From Methanothrix harundinacea (GTDB taxonomy: Archaea; Halobacteriota; Methanosarcinia; Methanotrichales; Methanotrichaceae), in assembly GCA_002506535.1 (NCBI GenBank), contig DAXT01000006.1, forward strand, positions 62,001 through 126,000: a stretch of 64,000 bases of DNA, in the 5' to 3' direction. Of the stretch, positions 54,326 to 63,601 are shown in pieces (the first letter of the stretch is position 1; each line of letters starts with the position of its first letter). The position numbers and the translations under genes are program-made. The notes beneath the pieces were generated by a model, which was not told the DNA's origin, did not search any database, and worked only from the letters and a program-made list of their open reading frames with translations.

Positions 54326-55501
54326 CTATTTGATAGCTGAATCATCGGCCTCATCCGACCCATAGAGAGGTTCTGCCGGGCCGCTCTCACCATCGAATCC
54401 CGCAGATTCTAGATCCTCTATCGTCCCTTCACCTAGGCGCATCGCCGTCTTCTCCTCCTTATGAACCTGATATACCCCGACGACAAACCCCATCAGGGCC
54501 GGCGCCAGGAAGAACCCGCCGAGCCCCGCCACAAGAACTCCTCCGACGAAGGCGAGGACCACCAGGAGGGGATGTATCGTCGACTTCATCGAGACGATGT
54601 AGGGCCTGATTATCAGATCCGAGGGTATGTATATCATAGCCGAGGAGACGACGAAGAAGAGTATCCCGTCGAAGGGGCTCAATTCGATGTACCTGTAGGC
54701 TGATATCGGTATGATGACGAGCCAGGAGGAGAGGATCGGGATCAGCCCCGATATGAAGACCAGGGCTGCCAGGGCGAAGGGGTTGGGGATCCCGAAGGCG
54801 TAAAAGACCATCACCGATAGTATGCCGCTCAAGATGGAGGTGTAGATGGCGCCGATGAATATCCCGGATAGGATGCTGTCGATCCTCGCTTCATACTTCT
54901 TGTATACGGCCAGGTTCTCCGTGGGGAGGATGGTGGAGACCCCTGCCGCGAGCTTTCTTCCGTCTATCAGGAGGAAGTAGCAGACGTAGATCGAGGCGAT
55001 GAGGTTTAACCCTATCAGAATTATCGACATCCCGTATGAGAAGACCGGGAAGCTCGATAGGATCCTCGCCAGAAGCTCTATCATGGTCTTCAGGCTTCCC
55101 GTTAGATCGTCATAGATGGCCGGGGGTATCTCGTAGATCGCCGGGAGTATGTCGTACCCGGCAAGGGGGGTCTCAAGATCGGCCAAGAAGGACCCAGCCC
55201 TCTTGATGATCTCGGCCTGGTTCTCTACAACCCAGTTCAGCTGGGATACCACCTCCACCCCTCCTAGGCCGAGGATGAGGGCGATGGGAAGGACTATCGC
55301 GGCGGTGGCCACGACGGAGCCGATACGCTCGCGTTTGCCGAACCTCTCCTTTATCGGCCTTCCGACGTAGGCGAAGACGACCCCCAGGATGATCCCGTCC
55401 ATCAGAGGGAAGAGGAAGTAGGTTATCAGTAGCAGCAGGAACAGGACCGGGATTAGGATCCAGGCGTTCTCGACGAGCTGCGATCTTAAGTTTCTCTCCA
55501 A
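54326..55501 (-). CDS. AI-2E (PerM/TqsA) family transporter
   Basis: 391 residues with about seven to eight membrane helices: a helical hairpin near residues 14-45 (WILIPVLFLLLLITYFLFPL), an amphipathic central region and a four-helix block at 150-345. The C-terminal ALMGFVVGVYQVHKEEKT segment and GLIPILSSWLVIIP are typical. Members export small molecules or exchange Na+ for H+; the substrate in methanogens is unknown. A hydrophilic acidic tail of about 45 residues ends the protein. Confidence 0.88.
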   Translation of the reverse strand: MERNLRSQLVENAWILIPVLFLLLLITYFLFPLMDGIILGVVFAYVGRPIKERFGKRERIGSVVATAAIVLPIALILGLGGVEVVSQLNWVVENQAEIIKRAGSFLADLETPLAGYDILPAIYEIPPAIYDDLTGSLKTMIELLARILSSFPVFSYGMSIILIGLNLIASIYVCYFLLIDGRKLAAGVSTILPTENLAVYKKYEARIDSILSGIFIGAIYTSILSGILSVMVFYAFGIPNPFALAALVFISGLIPILSSWLVIIPISAYRYIELSPFDGILFFVVSSAMIYIPSDLIIRPYIVSMKSTIHPLLVVLAFVGGVLVAGLGGFFLAPALMGFVVGVYQVHKEEKTAMRLGEGTIEDLESAGFDGESGPAEPLYGSDEADDSAIK

Positions 55502-55689
55502 AAGATTCTCCCCACATCAGACTCTCGGAAGCATATTGATAAATAGCTTTGCCGAGGGGGCTGGAAGGAAGATCCTTCAAACCCCCTCTCCCCGCCTGGA
55601 TGCAGATTATGAAGCTCGATCCCATTTTGGCAGGCCGAATCCCAAAACGCCGGTCGATCTCATATCGACTGGTCATTTCGGTGGATCGA

Positions 55690-56730
55690 TCACCGCTTCG
55701 GAAGCTCCACCGTCATCAGAACCCGATCCGATTCCTCGACGATCTCCTGCTGCGTTATGCCCCGGAGGCTCGCCGCCAGGACGGCGCCCCCGGCCCCGAC
55801 CCCCTCTTTGGCGGACCCGGATGAGTAACAGCTGAGGGCGGGTATCTTGGACCGCTCAAGCCCCGGGTCCGCCATGTACCACCTCCTACCGAGGGTCTCC
55901 ACCGTCTCGACGAAGGTCGCGTTCCTATCCTCCACGATGTACCTGGTGGTGGCTATGGAGACGTCGCCGTCGATCCCCAGGGCGTCGGCGGCGCAGAGGA
56001 CGGCGGCCATCTGGGTCCCTCCCGAGAGGACGACCTTCGTCTCCCCCATCCCCTTCAGAAGCCCCAGTACACAGGGGATCATGGGGTCTCCCACCTCCCT
56101 TACGGCCTTGAGGGGGTCGGACCTCATGGAGCCGAAGGAGGCGCCGCACCGCTCCAGGGCGGCGTCGACGATCTCCTGCTTCTTGGCCATGGGGTGATTC
56201 AAGAGGCTGCTGGAGACCTTTCCCGGATACCCCAGGGCCTGCATCACCGCCATGGCGGTCGTCGTCCCCCCTGCTATCGACTCGCCGATGAAGATGCAGT
56301 CGGAGAACCGTGCCAGCTTCTTTCCCAGAAGAGAGGCCCGCTCCATGATATCTCCGGCGTCGGGGACGGCCGTAGCAGACCGGATGTCGCTTCCGGGCGA
56401 GCCGTTGATGTCGACGAAAGGAACGGCGGGCTTTCTCCTCAGGCCGCTCGTCACAAAGAGGGAGGGGATCCCCGAGAGGCTGAGGGCTGCCTTGGTCACC
56501 ACCGCCGGGGTCGTCGCCCCCTCCGGGGACTCGGGGATCGCTGGGATGGTCACTATTTTGTGGAGCTCGACGAGCTCGGCGTCGGCGCTGGGGGTGTAGT
56601 CGGTGAGGTCGGGGGAGGCGCCGGCGGCGCTCACTCCGGGGATCTTCCCGGTGTCGGTGTTGGAGAGGACGCAGAGGAAGAGGGGCCTTTTGGGCTGGTA
56701 ATCAAAGTGAGGGTGTATCCAGTCTCGCAT
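55690..56730 (-). CDS. CobT-like protein, TIGR00303/UPF0284 family
   Basis: 346 residues. The pattern EGATTPAVVTKAALSLSGIP, then FVDINGSPGSDIRSATAVPD, FIGESIAGGTTTAMAVMQAL and SGGTQMAAVLCAAD matches the archaeal relatives of nicotinate-nucleotide:dimethylbenzimidazole phosphoribosyltransferase, proposed to activate the lower base of cobamides. Cobamides are essential cofactors of methyl transfer in methanogens. The ATG at 56730 is chosen because a TATA box (56754-56760, minus) is centred 27 bases upstream, giving a leaderless message; the longer frame would start inside the promoter. Confidence 0.88.
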   Translation of the reverse strand: MRDWIHPHFDYQPKRPLFLCVLSNTDTGKIPGVSAAGASPDLTDYTPSADAELVELHKIVTIPAIPESPEGATTPAVVTKAALSLSGIPSLFVTSGLRRKPAVPFVDINGSPGSDIRSATAVPDAGDIMERASLLGKKLARFSDCIFIGESIAGGTTTAMAVMQALGYPGKVSSSLLNHPMAKKQEIVDAALERCGASFGSMRSDPLKAVREVGDPMIPCVLGLLKGMGETKVVLSGGTQMAAVLCAADALGIDGDVSIATTRYIVEDRNATFVETVETLGRRWYMADPGLERSKIPALSCYSSGSAKEGVGAGGAVLAASLRGITQQEIVEESDRVLMTVELPKR

Positions 56731-57062
56731 GATCCATCTGTTGCCTCGCGAGGTATAAAAACTCAACGCCAGAAGAGTTAAGACAAGTAAATTTTACTTG
56801 ATCGGCGGAAAAGCGGGGTTGCCGATCGACGATAGGCTATAAGAAAAAACTCACTGTGATAGTGGTTGGTGTAACCTGTTGGAAAGATCCTAATCTTAGA
56901 TGCAGGCGTCGCATGACGACGATCTCTGTTATTCGAGTCTAGATTTCAACAATAAATAAAAATATATAATCTGCCGCTCTTCAGAGTTCTGCAATCGTCT
57001 TACTCTGATCTAGTTATTTCCAGCCCAGTTTCTATAAGGCATATTATTTGGCTCGATGTATT
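56731..57062. other. AT-rich spacer with a promoter
   Basis: 332 bases. It holds the minus-strand TATA box for the CobT-like gene at 56754-56760. The rest becomes AT-rich toward 57000, marking the border of the HEPN island. No gene or tRNA was found. Confidence 0.5.
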
Positions 57063-57407
57063 CTATTTACTTTTTGAATCGATTTTTTTGATGATTCTTA
57101 CAGCTTGTTTGATACACTCGTCTGCTTTAGCTCGGCTTACGTACTGCGTTAAGTCATAGTCTGCATCCCTGCGAGCTTCATATAAGGTCCCTAGCATTTC
57201 TCCAGCAGGAGCTATATTTCTTTTAAGTAATATTATAGTTTCTTTATGCGTTGTACGTTTTGGCAATTTAAGGTATCTTTTTGCGACATGAAATGCGGCA
57301 TAGTATGCTCGATTGACTGAGCATCGATAACATATTTCCTCATTCTTGCTGTTATTTTTATAAATCCAATTAGCTACATCCAAGAACTGTTCTCCCTGAA
57401 TTGCCAT
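57063..57407 (-). CDS. HEPN-domain protein
   Basis: 114 residues, all helical. It has the HEPN pattern: WIYKNNSKNEEICYRCSVNR, then RAYYAAFHVAKRYLKL, and in the last helices EARRDADYDL. HEPN proteins are mostly RNases or their inactive relatives in toxin-antitoxin, CRISPR and abortive-infection systems; the Arg and His of RAYYAAFH are conserved in many of them, but catalysis cannot be judged from sequence alone. No nucleotidyltransferase partner (the usual MNT) is encoded nearby. It starts two bases after the preceding gene, with GAGGAA as ribosome-binding site, as the last gene of a three-gene operon. AT-rich codon use differs from the region. Confidence 0.75.
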   Translation of the reverse strand: MAIQGEQFLDVANWIYKNNSKNEEICYRCSVNRAYYAAFHVAKRYLKLPKRTTHKETIILLKRNIAPAGEMLGTLYEARRDADYDLTQYVSRAKADECIKQAVRIIKKIDSKSK

Positions 57408-57408
57408 T

Positions 57409-58089
57409 TTATTCCTCGGAAATGAATCTAATATTGATAAAGTCTCTCAGGCGATTTAATTCAGCGAGCTTACTGGGATAAGCTTGTGTTTTCATTCTAA
57501 GCATATCAAAATACTCGTCAACTTTGGTGCTAACCTCTTCCCATAAATCCAGTACCTGATCGTAGTCTTCGTCATCAATTAGGATAATTACATTTGCATG
57601 TGTCCATTCAGGATCTTCAAAATCTTCGCTATAATCGATCGAAATTTTATATTCGCAATCAGTATTTTTTAGAATTGTATTTACATCCTGGATAATATTG
57701 TAAAGGATGTAATTTAAAAGCTCGTCTTTTGAAGAAAGTTCCTTGACTTTGGGATGAATCTCGATGTTTGCTAATGATAAAAGTGGAAGTCTTACGGTTG
57801 GAATTACGAAAGCTAATCCTCCTCCGTAAGCGGAGGCAGATATGTAGGAATCTGGTGCTTTTTGTAAGCCTCTTTGAGTAAATACGTCTCTCCATGTGTA
57901 TGTATTAGTAATTTCGCGGCTAATTGGAATAGACAGCAACGAATGCCTGTCAAAAGACGTGGCTATCCTTAATTGAGCGCGGACAAGCTTACCTGTGGAG
58001 ACGATATTTGGGGGGGCGCTAAGTGTTCCAGTGTGACCCATGACAGTATATTTACCAGGCTGCATTTGCGATAATGTCATGCATCTCAC
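57409..58089 (-). CDS. Unknown protein, middle gene of the HEPN operon
   Basis: 226 residues, soluble, no signal peptide. Notable stretches are KYTVMGHTGTLSAPPNIV, RLPLLSLANIEIHPKVKEL and an acidic C-terminal part ISIDYSEDFEDPEWTHANV, then IDDEDYDQVLDLWEEVSTKV. No domain was recognised. Its GTG start overlaps the stop of the DUF3467-like gene (GTGA); an ATG three codons later is also possible. Tight coupling with the DUF3467-like and HEPN genes suggests the three products act together. Codon use is AT-rich like the rest of this islet. Confidence 0.7.
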   Translation of the reverse strand: MRCMTLSQMQPGKYTVMGHTGTLSAPPNIVSTGKLVRAQLRIATSFDRHSLLSIPISREITNTYTWRDVFTQRGLQKAPDSYISASAYGGGLAFVIPTVRLPLLSLANIEIHPKVKELSSKDELLNYILYNIIQDVNTILKNTDCEYKISIDYSEDFEDPEWTHANVIILIDDEDYDQVLDLWEEVSTKVDEYFDMLRMKTQAYPSKLAELNRLRDFINIRFISEE

Positions 58090-58391
58090 TCTTTCGCTAT
58101 TATAATGTCCCCAAATTGTTTCTCATATTCGCTTATCGTATTTATTAGCCATTCATTCAAATTTTTTGCTTCCATCGGCGTAAGCTTAATGCAAACTTCT
58201 TCGATGTGTTCCACCTTTTGGGGTTTCCCAAGTACTGCTGATTCTACCAGATTTGATCTAACGGTTACAGCGATTGTTTCAATAAATCCCGGTCTGATGC
58301 CGCCCACGAAGTAGCTTGGAACAATTTCTCGATATAATTCAGATCGAGAACTTGTAGCTTCTATCTTATTAGGCATCTCACTTTTGGCCAT
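58086..58391 (-). CDS. DUF3467-like small protein
   Basis: 101 residues. The pattern YREIVPSYFVGGI, then a beta-rich middle and IEEVCIKLTPMEAKNLNEWL followed by ISEYEKQFGDI fits DUF3467, a short family whose C-terminal helix ends in YExxFGxI. The function of the family is unknown. It is the first gene of the operon with the unknown and HEPN genes, where a small partner of a HEPN toxin would be expected, so an antitoxin or regulator role is a reasonable guess. Confidence 0.6.
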   Translation of the reverse strand: MAKSEMPNKIEATSSRSELYREIVPSYFVGGIRPGFIETIAVTVRSNLVESAVLGKPQKVEHIEEVCIKLTPMEAKNLNEWLINTISEYEKQFGDIIIAKE

Positions 58392-58400
58392 AATGTGGTG

Positions 58401-58678
58401 CTATTCTAGGGGATCAGTCATATATGTTTTGCTCATCACTTCCCCATCAGCGCCTCCGCGATTTTCTGCCTTTGCCCGAAGGTAGTACCGCCGCGCTTTA
58501 CCGGCCTCAGTTACCTCCGTCGCCATTGGCTCGATCCCTCGTTCGTGAAAATCTTTGATCACCTAGAGATCTTCACGCACCCAACGAGCACCTTGTGCGT
58601 ACTCTTTAAGTAAGCTAGGGGGGAAGCTGTAGGTCCCTTTCTCTCCGACCACGATCGGTCCCCCGCAACCTCCAAAGC
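58401..58678 (-). pseudogene. Broken gene fragment, family not recognised
   Basis: On the minus strand one frame reads PIVVGEKGTYSFPPSLLKEY, AQGARWVREDL, then a TAG stop, and continues in the same frame as VIKDFHERGIEPMATEVTE, then AGKARRYYLRAKAENRGG to a stop at 58401. Coding-like composition on both sides of the internal stop points to a decayed gene. It has no start codon at its upstream end. It lies between the HEPN operon and moeA, probably debris from insertion of the AT-rich islet. Confidence 0.45.
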
Positions 58679-58683
58679 CCCGA

Positions 58684-59919
58684 TCACTCGATCAGATTAA
58701 CCTCCACCATCTCCCCCTTCTCCCGGCCCTCCACCTCCTCGGCCACCAGGACGAACCCGTCGGCCCGAGCGACGGAGCTTAAGATCCCCGCCCCGGAGGT
58801 CATGATCGGCGTCGCGACGCCTTCTTTCAGGCTGACCCTCGCGAAGGTGAGGTATCCGGGGCGCGAGGCGATCTTTCCGGCGAGCTTGGCGGGGACGGCT
58901 CGCGGAAGGTCGGTCCGGGAGGCCATCATGGTGATGAGGGGGCGGGCGAAGATGTAGAGGGCGGCGAGGGCGGCGACGGGGTAGCCGGGAAGACAGATCA
59001 CAGGCTTATTGTCGATCATCCCGAGGGCCGTCGGCTTTCCGGGGGTGATCCGCACGCCGTGGACGAGGAGCTCTCCCATCTCCGTCAGGATCGGGGGGGC
59101 GTAGTCCCGGTCTCCGACGGAGGTACCCCCGGATATCAGGATCAGGTCTGCGTCGAGGTTCTCGGCGATAGCCTCCCGGATGAGGTCGGGGTCGTCCTCG
59201 ACGATTGAAGTCTTCCGGGGCGACCCGCCCCAGACCTCGGCGTACATCTCGATCATCAGGCTGTTCGTCTCCCGGGCCTCGCCCGGCTTCAGCTCCTTAG
59301 CCGAGAAGGGGGGAACTAGCTCGTTTCCCGTGGGGATGATGGCGACCTTCGGCCTCTCGAAGACCCGGACCGTCGAGAGGCCCAGGGAAGCCAGGAGGGC
59401 GATGTCGGGGGGCCTGAGGCGGTGGCCTTCCTTTAATACCGTCTCCCCGCGGGCGACGTCCTCGCCGACGGCTGCCAGGTTCTTGTAGGGGTGGAGCTCC
59501 GCCGTAGCCTCCACTTTTCGACCCCTGACGACGGCGTCCTCCTTCATCAGGACGGCGTCGGCTCCCGGAGGCGCCGCCATCCCCGTCCGGACGGGGACGC
59601 ACCTTCCCCCTCCCGCTGCCCCGTCGATCTTGAGGAGGACGGGGGCGAGGGGGGTTGCTCCCCTCGTATCAGCCGCCCTGACGGCGTAACCGTCCATCGC
59701 CGCCCTCTCGAAGGCGGGATGGTTCACCGGAGATGCGAGATCCTCCGAGAGGACCCTCCCCCGGGCGGCGGCGAGATGGACCGCCTCCGACCTCGTCACA
59801 GGTCCGGACCTATCCAGGAGGGCTTTCAGGGCCCCGGAGGCTCCGGCAAGCTCTTTGAACATGGTGGAAGCTATCTTGCTCCCCCTCTCATTAGCCTTCC
59901 GTCGGGATGGCGCCTTCAT
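58684..59919 (-). CDS. moeA: Molybdopterin molybdenumtransferase MoeA
   Basis: About 411 residues. MoeA inserts molybdate (or tungstate) into adenylated molybdopterin. Motifs seen are NHPAFERAAMDGYAVRAADT, GAAGGGRCVPVRTGMAAPPG, ISGGTSVGDRDY and CLPGYPVAALA. The frame continues far upstream over the ppsA promoter; ATG at 59919 is chosen since a minus-strand TATA box (CGTATATATC, about 59968-59977) would start transcription near 59945. ATG at 59862 is a shorter alternative. The product serves formylmethanofuran and formate dehydrogenases. It is divergent from ppsA. Confidence 0.92.
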   Translation of the reverse strand: MKAPSRRKANERGSKIASTMFKELAGASGALKALLDRSGPVTRSEAVHLAAARGRVLSEDLASPVNHPAFERAAMDGYAVRAADTRGATPLAPVLLKIDGAAGGGRCVPVRTGMAAPPGADAVLMKEDAVVRGRKVEATAELHPYKNLAAVGEDVARGETVLKEGHRLRPPDIALLASLGLSTVRVFERPKVAIIPTGNELVPPFSAKELKPGEARETNSLMIEMYAEVWGGSPRKTSIVEDDPDLIREAIAENLDADLILISGGTSVGDRDYAPPILTEMGELLVHGVRITPGKPTALGMIDNKPVICLPGYPVAALAALYIFARPLITMMASRTDLPRAVPAKLAGKIASRPGYLTFARVSLKEGVATPIMTSGAGILSSVARADGFVLVAEEVEGREKGEMVEVNLIE

Positions 59920-60057
59920 TCCAGGGATCGGCGGTCTGATCTCTATACCGCCCCTTCCCGTGAAAACAGATATATACGGTCCCGCCGCCATCTCTCCGCT
60001 ACAAGATCGAACATTATAGATCGAAATTTCGCTTCCTAGAAAGAAGGTGGATATCCC

Positions 60058-62328
60058 ATGGCTGCTGTTGTTTGGTTGGAAGAAGTCGGTAAAGATGACG
60101 TCGCCGTCGTCGGCGGGAAGGGCGCAAGCCTCGGCGAGATGATAAACGTGGGCGTCCCCGTACCGGGGGGGTTTGCGGTCACCGCGCAGGCTTATAGAGA
60201 TTTCATAACCCGATCGCGGATCGTTGACGGGATCTTCGATGCGCTGAAGGTGGACGTCCACGATCCGGCGGCCCTCAACGGTGCGGCGGAGAAGGCCAAG
60301 GGCCTGGTCCTGGAGGCGAAGGTCCCCGGGGATATCGAGGAGGCGATCAGGAGCCGGTACCGGGAGATGTGCGCGCGGGAGGGCGAAGAGGTCTTCGTCG
60401 CCGTCAGGTCGAGCGCCACCGCCGAGGACCTCCCCGACGCCAGCTTCGCGGGGCAGCAGGAGACCTTCCTCAACATGAAGGGCGAGGACCAGGTCTTCGA
60501 GGCGGTCCGGAAGTGCTGGGCCTCCCTATACGGGGCGAGGGCGATCTTCTACCGGGTCGACAGGGGTTTTGAACACGAGAAGGTGAACATCTCCGTCACC
60601 GTCCAGAAGATGGTGGATGCTGAGAAGTCGGGGGTGATGTTCAGCTCTCATCCCACCACCGGAGAGCCTGAGGTGATCATCGAGGCTGCCTGGGGGCTAG
60701 GCGAGTCCGTCGTTTCCGGGTCGGTATCCCCGGACCATTACGTCGTCGACAGGAAGGGTTCGAGGATAGTCTCCAAGTCGATCGCCGCAAAGGAGACGAT
60801 GATCTTCCGGGACAAGAAGACCGGTGAGACGGTGACGAAGAACACCCCGCCGGACCTGAGGGAGAAGCTCGTCCTCTCCGACGAGGAGATCCTGGAGCTT
60901 GCAGCCCAGGGGGACCTCCTGGAGAGGCACTACGGCATACCCCAGGATATCGAGTGGGCGTACGAGAAGGGGAAGATGTACATCCTCCAGTCGAGGCCCA
61001 TCACCACCATATCCAAGGGCGGAAAGGATGAGGAGGAGAAGGCGATGGGGAGCGGAAAGGTCATCCTCACAGGCCTCGCCGCATCTCCGGGGGTGGCGAC
61101 CGGGGAGGTGAAGATAGTAACCGGCTCCGGTGACCTCGATAAGATCAAAGAGGGGGATATCCTCGTCACAGTGATGACGGAGCCGGATATGGTACCGGCG
61201 ATGAAGAGGGCCGGTGCGATCGTCACCGACGAGGGCGGCCTCACATGCCACGCCGCCATAGTCAGCCGGGAGCTGGGGTTTCCGGCCGTCGTAGGAACCA
61301 AACAGGGGACGAAGGTCCTCTCCGACGGGATGCTGATAACCGTCGACGGAGGAAAGGGGAAGGTCTACGAGGGGCGGCTTAAGAAGGCGAAGTCGGCTGA
61401 ACCGGTGGGCCCGGCCGTCTCCTTCGTATACAGGCCGATAACGGCGACTGAGGTGAAGGTGAACGTCAGCATGCCCGAGGCGGCGGAGGCTGCGGCCGCG
61501 ACCCTCGCCGACGGCGTCGGCCTCCTCCGGATCGAGCATATGATCCTGGGGCTAGGCAAGACTCCCCGGTACTACATCAAGGCCGGTAAGGGTGACGAGT
61601 ATGTAGACGAGCTCGTCGGCGGCGTCAGGACGGTGGCCGAGGCCTTCTACCCCAGGCCCGTCTGGGTGAGGACACTGGACGCCCCCACCGACGAGTTTCG
61701 GGGTATGGAGGGTGGGGAGGACGAGCCCACCGAGCACAACCCGATGCTCGGATGGCGGGGGATCAGAAGGGATCTCACGGAGACCGACCACTTCCGCCTG
61801 GAGATGAGGGCCTTCAAGAAGCTCCACGAGATGGGCCTTTCCAACGTCGGGATCATGCTCCCCCTCGTCCAGCATGTCAGCGAATTCAGAAAAGCCAAGG
61901 CCCTCATGGTGGAGGAGGGGCTGGACCTGGAGAAGATCGACGTCGGTATCATGGTGGAGACTCCGGCCGCCGCCCTCACCATAGAGGATTTCATCGAGGA
62001 CGGGATCGACTTCGTATCCTTCGGGACCAACGACCTCACCCAGTACACCCTCGCCGTCGACAGGAACAATGAGAACGTCGCCGACCTATACTCCGAGCTC
62101 CACCCGGCGGTCCTCGCCCAGATCGAGTACGTCGTCGAGCGGTGCAACAAGGCGGGGGTCGCCACATCCATCTGCGGCCAGGCCGGGTCCTACCCCGAGA
62201 TGGCGAAGAGGCTCGTGGAGATCGGGATCACCAGCATCTCCGCCAACATCGACGCCGTCGCCACCGTCAGGGATACCGTGGCGAGGGCCGAGAAGATCAT
62301 CATGCTGAGGGCGCTGCGGGAGGAGTGA
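60058..62328 (+). CDS. ppsA: Phosphoenolpyruvate synthase
   Basis: 756 residues. The enzyme makes phosphoenolpyruvate from pyruvate and ATP, the entry to gluconeogenesis in an acetate user. The N-terminal ATP-binding domain begins VGGKGASLGEMINVGVPVPG, the phosphohistidine domain has His in GGLTCHAAIVSREL (about residue 397), and the C-terminal barrel has FGTNDLTQYTLAVDR and the Cys of SICGQAGSYP. GGTGG lies ahead of the ATG. Upstream are GATCGAA twice and the palindrome CGAAATTTCG (60022-60031). mfnA follows at once. Confidence 0.96.
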   Translation: MAAVVWLEEVGKDDVAVVGGKGASLGEMINVGVPVPGGFAVTAQAYRDFITRSRIVDGIFDALKVDVHDPAALNGAAEKAKGLVLEAKVPGDIEEAIRSRYREMCAREGEEVFVAVRSSATAEDLPDASFAGQQETFLNMKGEDQVFEAVRKCWASLYGARAIFYRVDRGFEHEKVNISVTVQKMVDAEKSGVMFSSHPTTGEPEVIIEAAWGLGESVVSGSVSPDHYVVDRKGSRIVSKSIAAKETMIFRDKKTGETVTKNTPPDLREKLVLSDEEILELAAQGDLLERHYGIPQDIEWAYEKGKMYILQSRPITTISKGGKDEEEKAMGSGKVILTGLAASPGVATGEVKIVTGSGDLDKIKEGDILVTVMTEPDMVPAMKRAGAIVTDEGGLTCHAAIVSRELGFPAVVGTKQGTKVLSDGMLITVDGGKGKVYEGRLKKAKSAEPVGPAVSFVYRPITATEVKVNVSMPEAAEAAAATLADGVGLLRIEHMILGLGKTPRYYIKAGKGDEYVDELVGGVRTVAEAFYPRPVWVRTLDAPTDEFRGMEGGEDEPTEHNPMLGWRGIRRDLTETDHFRLEMRAFKKLHEMGLSNVGIMLPLVQHVSEFRKAKALMVEEGLDLEKIDVGIMVETPAAALTIEDFIEDGIDFVSFGTNDLTQYTLAVDRNNENVADLYSELHPAVLAQIEYVVERCNKAGVATSICGQAGSYPEMAKRLVEIGITSISANIDAVATVRDTVARAEKIIMLRALREE

Positions 62329-62363
62329 TCCCCGGCGGAGATAACCCCATCGAGGAATACCCT

Positions 62364-63497
62364 TTGAGAGATCTGGGCATATCTGAAGAGGAGGTCATGG
62401 ACGGCCTCTCGAAGATGAGGGAGAAGGACCTCTCCTACCATCGGATCTTCTCCTCCATGTGCACCCCGCCCCACCCGATAGCGCTCCTCGCCCACGAGAG
62501 GTTCCAGGAGACGAACCTGGGCGATCCGGGTCTATTCCCCGGCTCCGCCGAGCTGGAGCTGCAGGCGGTGAGGATGATGGCGGAGCTTCTGGGATATCCC
62601 GAGGCCGCAGGCTACCTATCGACGGGGGGGACGGAGTCGAACATCCAGGCGATCAGGGCTGCGAGGAACGCCCACAGCTTTCGGGACGGAAATATCGTCG
62701 TCCCAAAGTCCGCCCACTTCTCCTTCGACAAGATCGGCGACCTCCTATCCATCGAGATCAGGAAGGCTGATCTCGACGACGATCTCAAGGTGGACCTCGC
62801 CTCCGTGGAGTCCCTCATCGACGAGAAGACGGTATCTCTCGTGGGGATCGCCGGGACGACGGAGTTCGGCCAGGTCGACCCCATCGACCGGCTGGCAGAG
62901 ATCGCCCTCGACGCCGGGATACACCTCCACGTCGATGCCGCCTTCGGAGGGTTCGTCCTTCCCTTCCTGGAGGGGGACTGGAGGTGGGACTTCACGGTGG
63001 AGGCCGTCACCTCCATCACCATCGACCCCCACAAGATGGGGATGGCGACGATCCCGGGGGGCGGCCTCCTATTCAGGCGTCCCGAAGACCTGGAGAGGCT
63101 CGCCGCCTACGCCCCGTACCTGACGGTGGCTAGGCCCAAGGCCCTGACGGGGACGAGGAGCGGTGCCGCCGCCGCCGCCATCTGGGCGGTGATGAACCAT
63201 CTCGGAAGGGAGGGGTTTAAGGAGGTCGTCGATCGATGCATGGACCTATCCAGGCGGATGGTGGATGGGGCGAGGAAGATCGGGGTCGAGCCGATGATGG
63301 AGCCGGTGATGAACGTCGTCACCCTGAGGATGGACGATCCGGAGGGGGTAAGGTCCGACCTTCTGGAACGGCGGTGGAGGGTATCGACGACGAGAAGCCC
63401 GAAGGCTTTGAGGTTGATACTGATGCCCCATTCAACGGTCGAGAACGTCGACCTATTCCTAAAAGACCTCGAAGACATCATGAAGAGGCGCGGCTGA
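62364..63497 (+). CDS. mfnA: L-tyrosine/L-aspartate decarboxylase MfnA
   Basis: 377 residues. A PLP enzyme of the group II decarboxylases: the pattern SSMCTPPHPIALLAHERF, STGGTESNIQAIRAAR, HVDAAFGGFVLPF and the PLP Lys in DPHKMGMATIPGGG. It makes tyramine for methanofuran, or beta-alanine from aspartate for coenzyme A. A TTG at 62364 with GAGGAA upstream gives a start matching the usual MfnA beginning (MRDLGISEEEV); a GTG at 62325, overlapping the ppsA stop (GTGA), is the alternative. Either way it is cotranscribed with ppsA. Confidence 0.93.
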   Translation: MRDLGISEEEVMDGLSKMREKDLSYHRIFSSMCTPPHPIALLAHERFQETNLGDPGLFPGSAELELQAVRMMAELLGYPEAAGYLSTGGTESNIQAIRAARNAHSFRDGNIVVPKSAHFSFDKIGDLLSIEIRKADLDDDLKVDLASVESLIDEKTVSLVGIAGTTEFGQVDPIDRLAEIALDAGIHLHVDAAFGGFVLPFLEGDWRWDFTVEAVTSITIDPHKMGMATIPGGGLLFRRPEDLERLAAYAPYLTVARPKALTGTRSGAAAAAIWAVMNHLGREGFKEVVDRCMDLSRRMVDGARKIGVEPMMEPVMNVVTLRMDDPEGVRSDLLERRWRVSTTRSPKALRLILMPHSTVENVDLFLKDLEDIMKRRG

Positions 63498-63601
63498 AAA
63501 GGCCACCTGGACCGGCTTTGAGATCCGAAAAATAAATGGGATTTCAGCCCCGCCGGGCTGAACTTCTTTATTCACCGGCTCGCAAAAAGCGGCATCCGCC
63601 T

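Noticed and set aside
58480..58580. In-frame TAG read as pyrrolysine
   Set aside because: No pylS/pylT seen and the frame lacks a start; a decayed gene is simpler.
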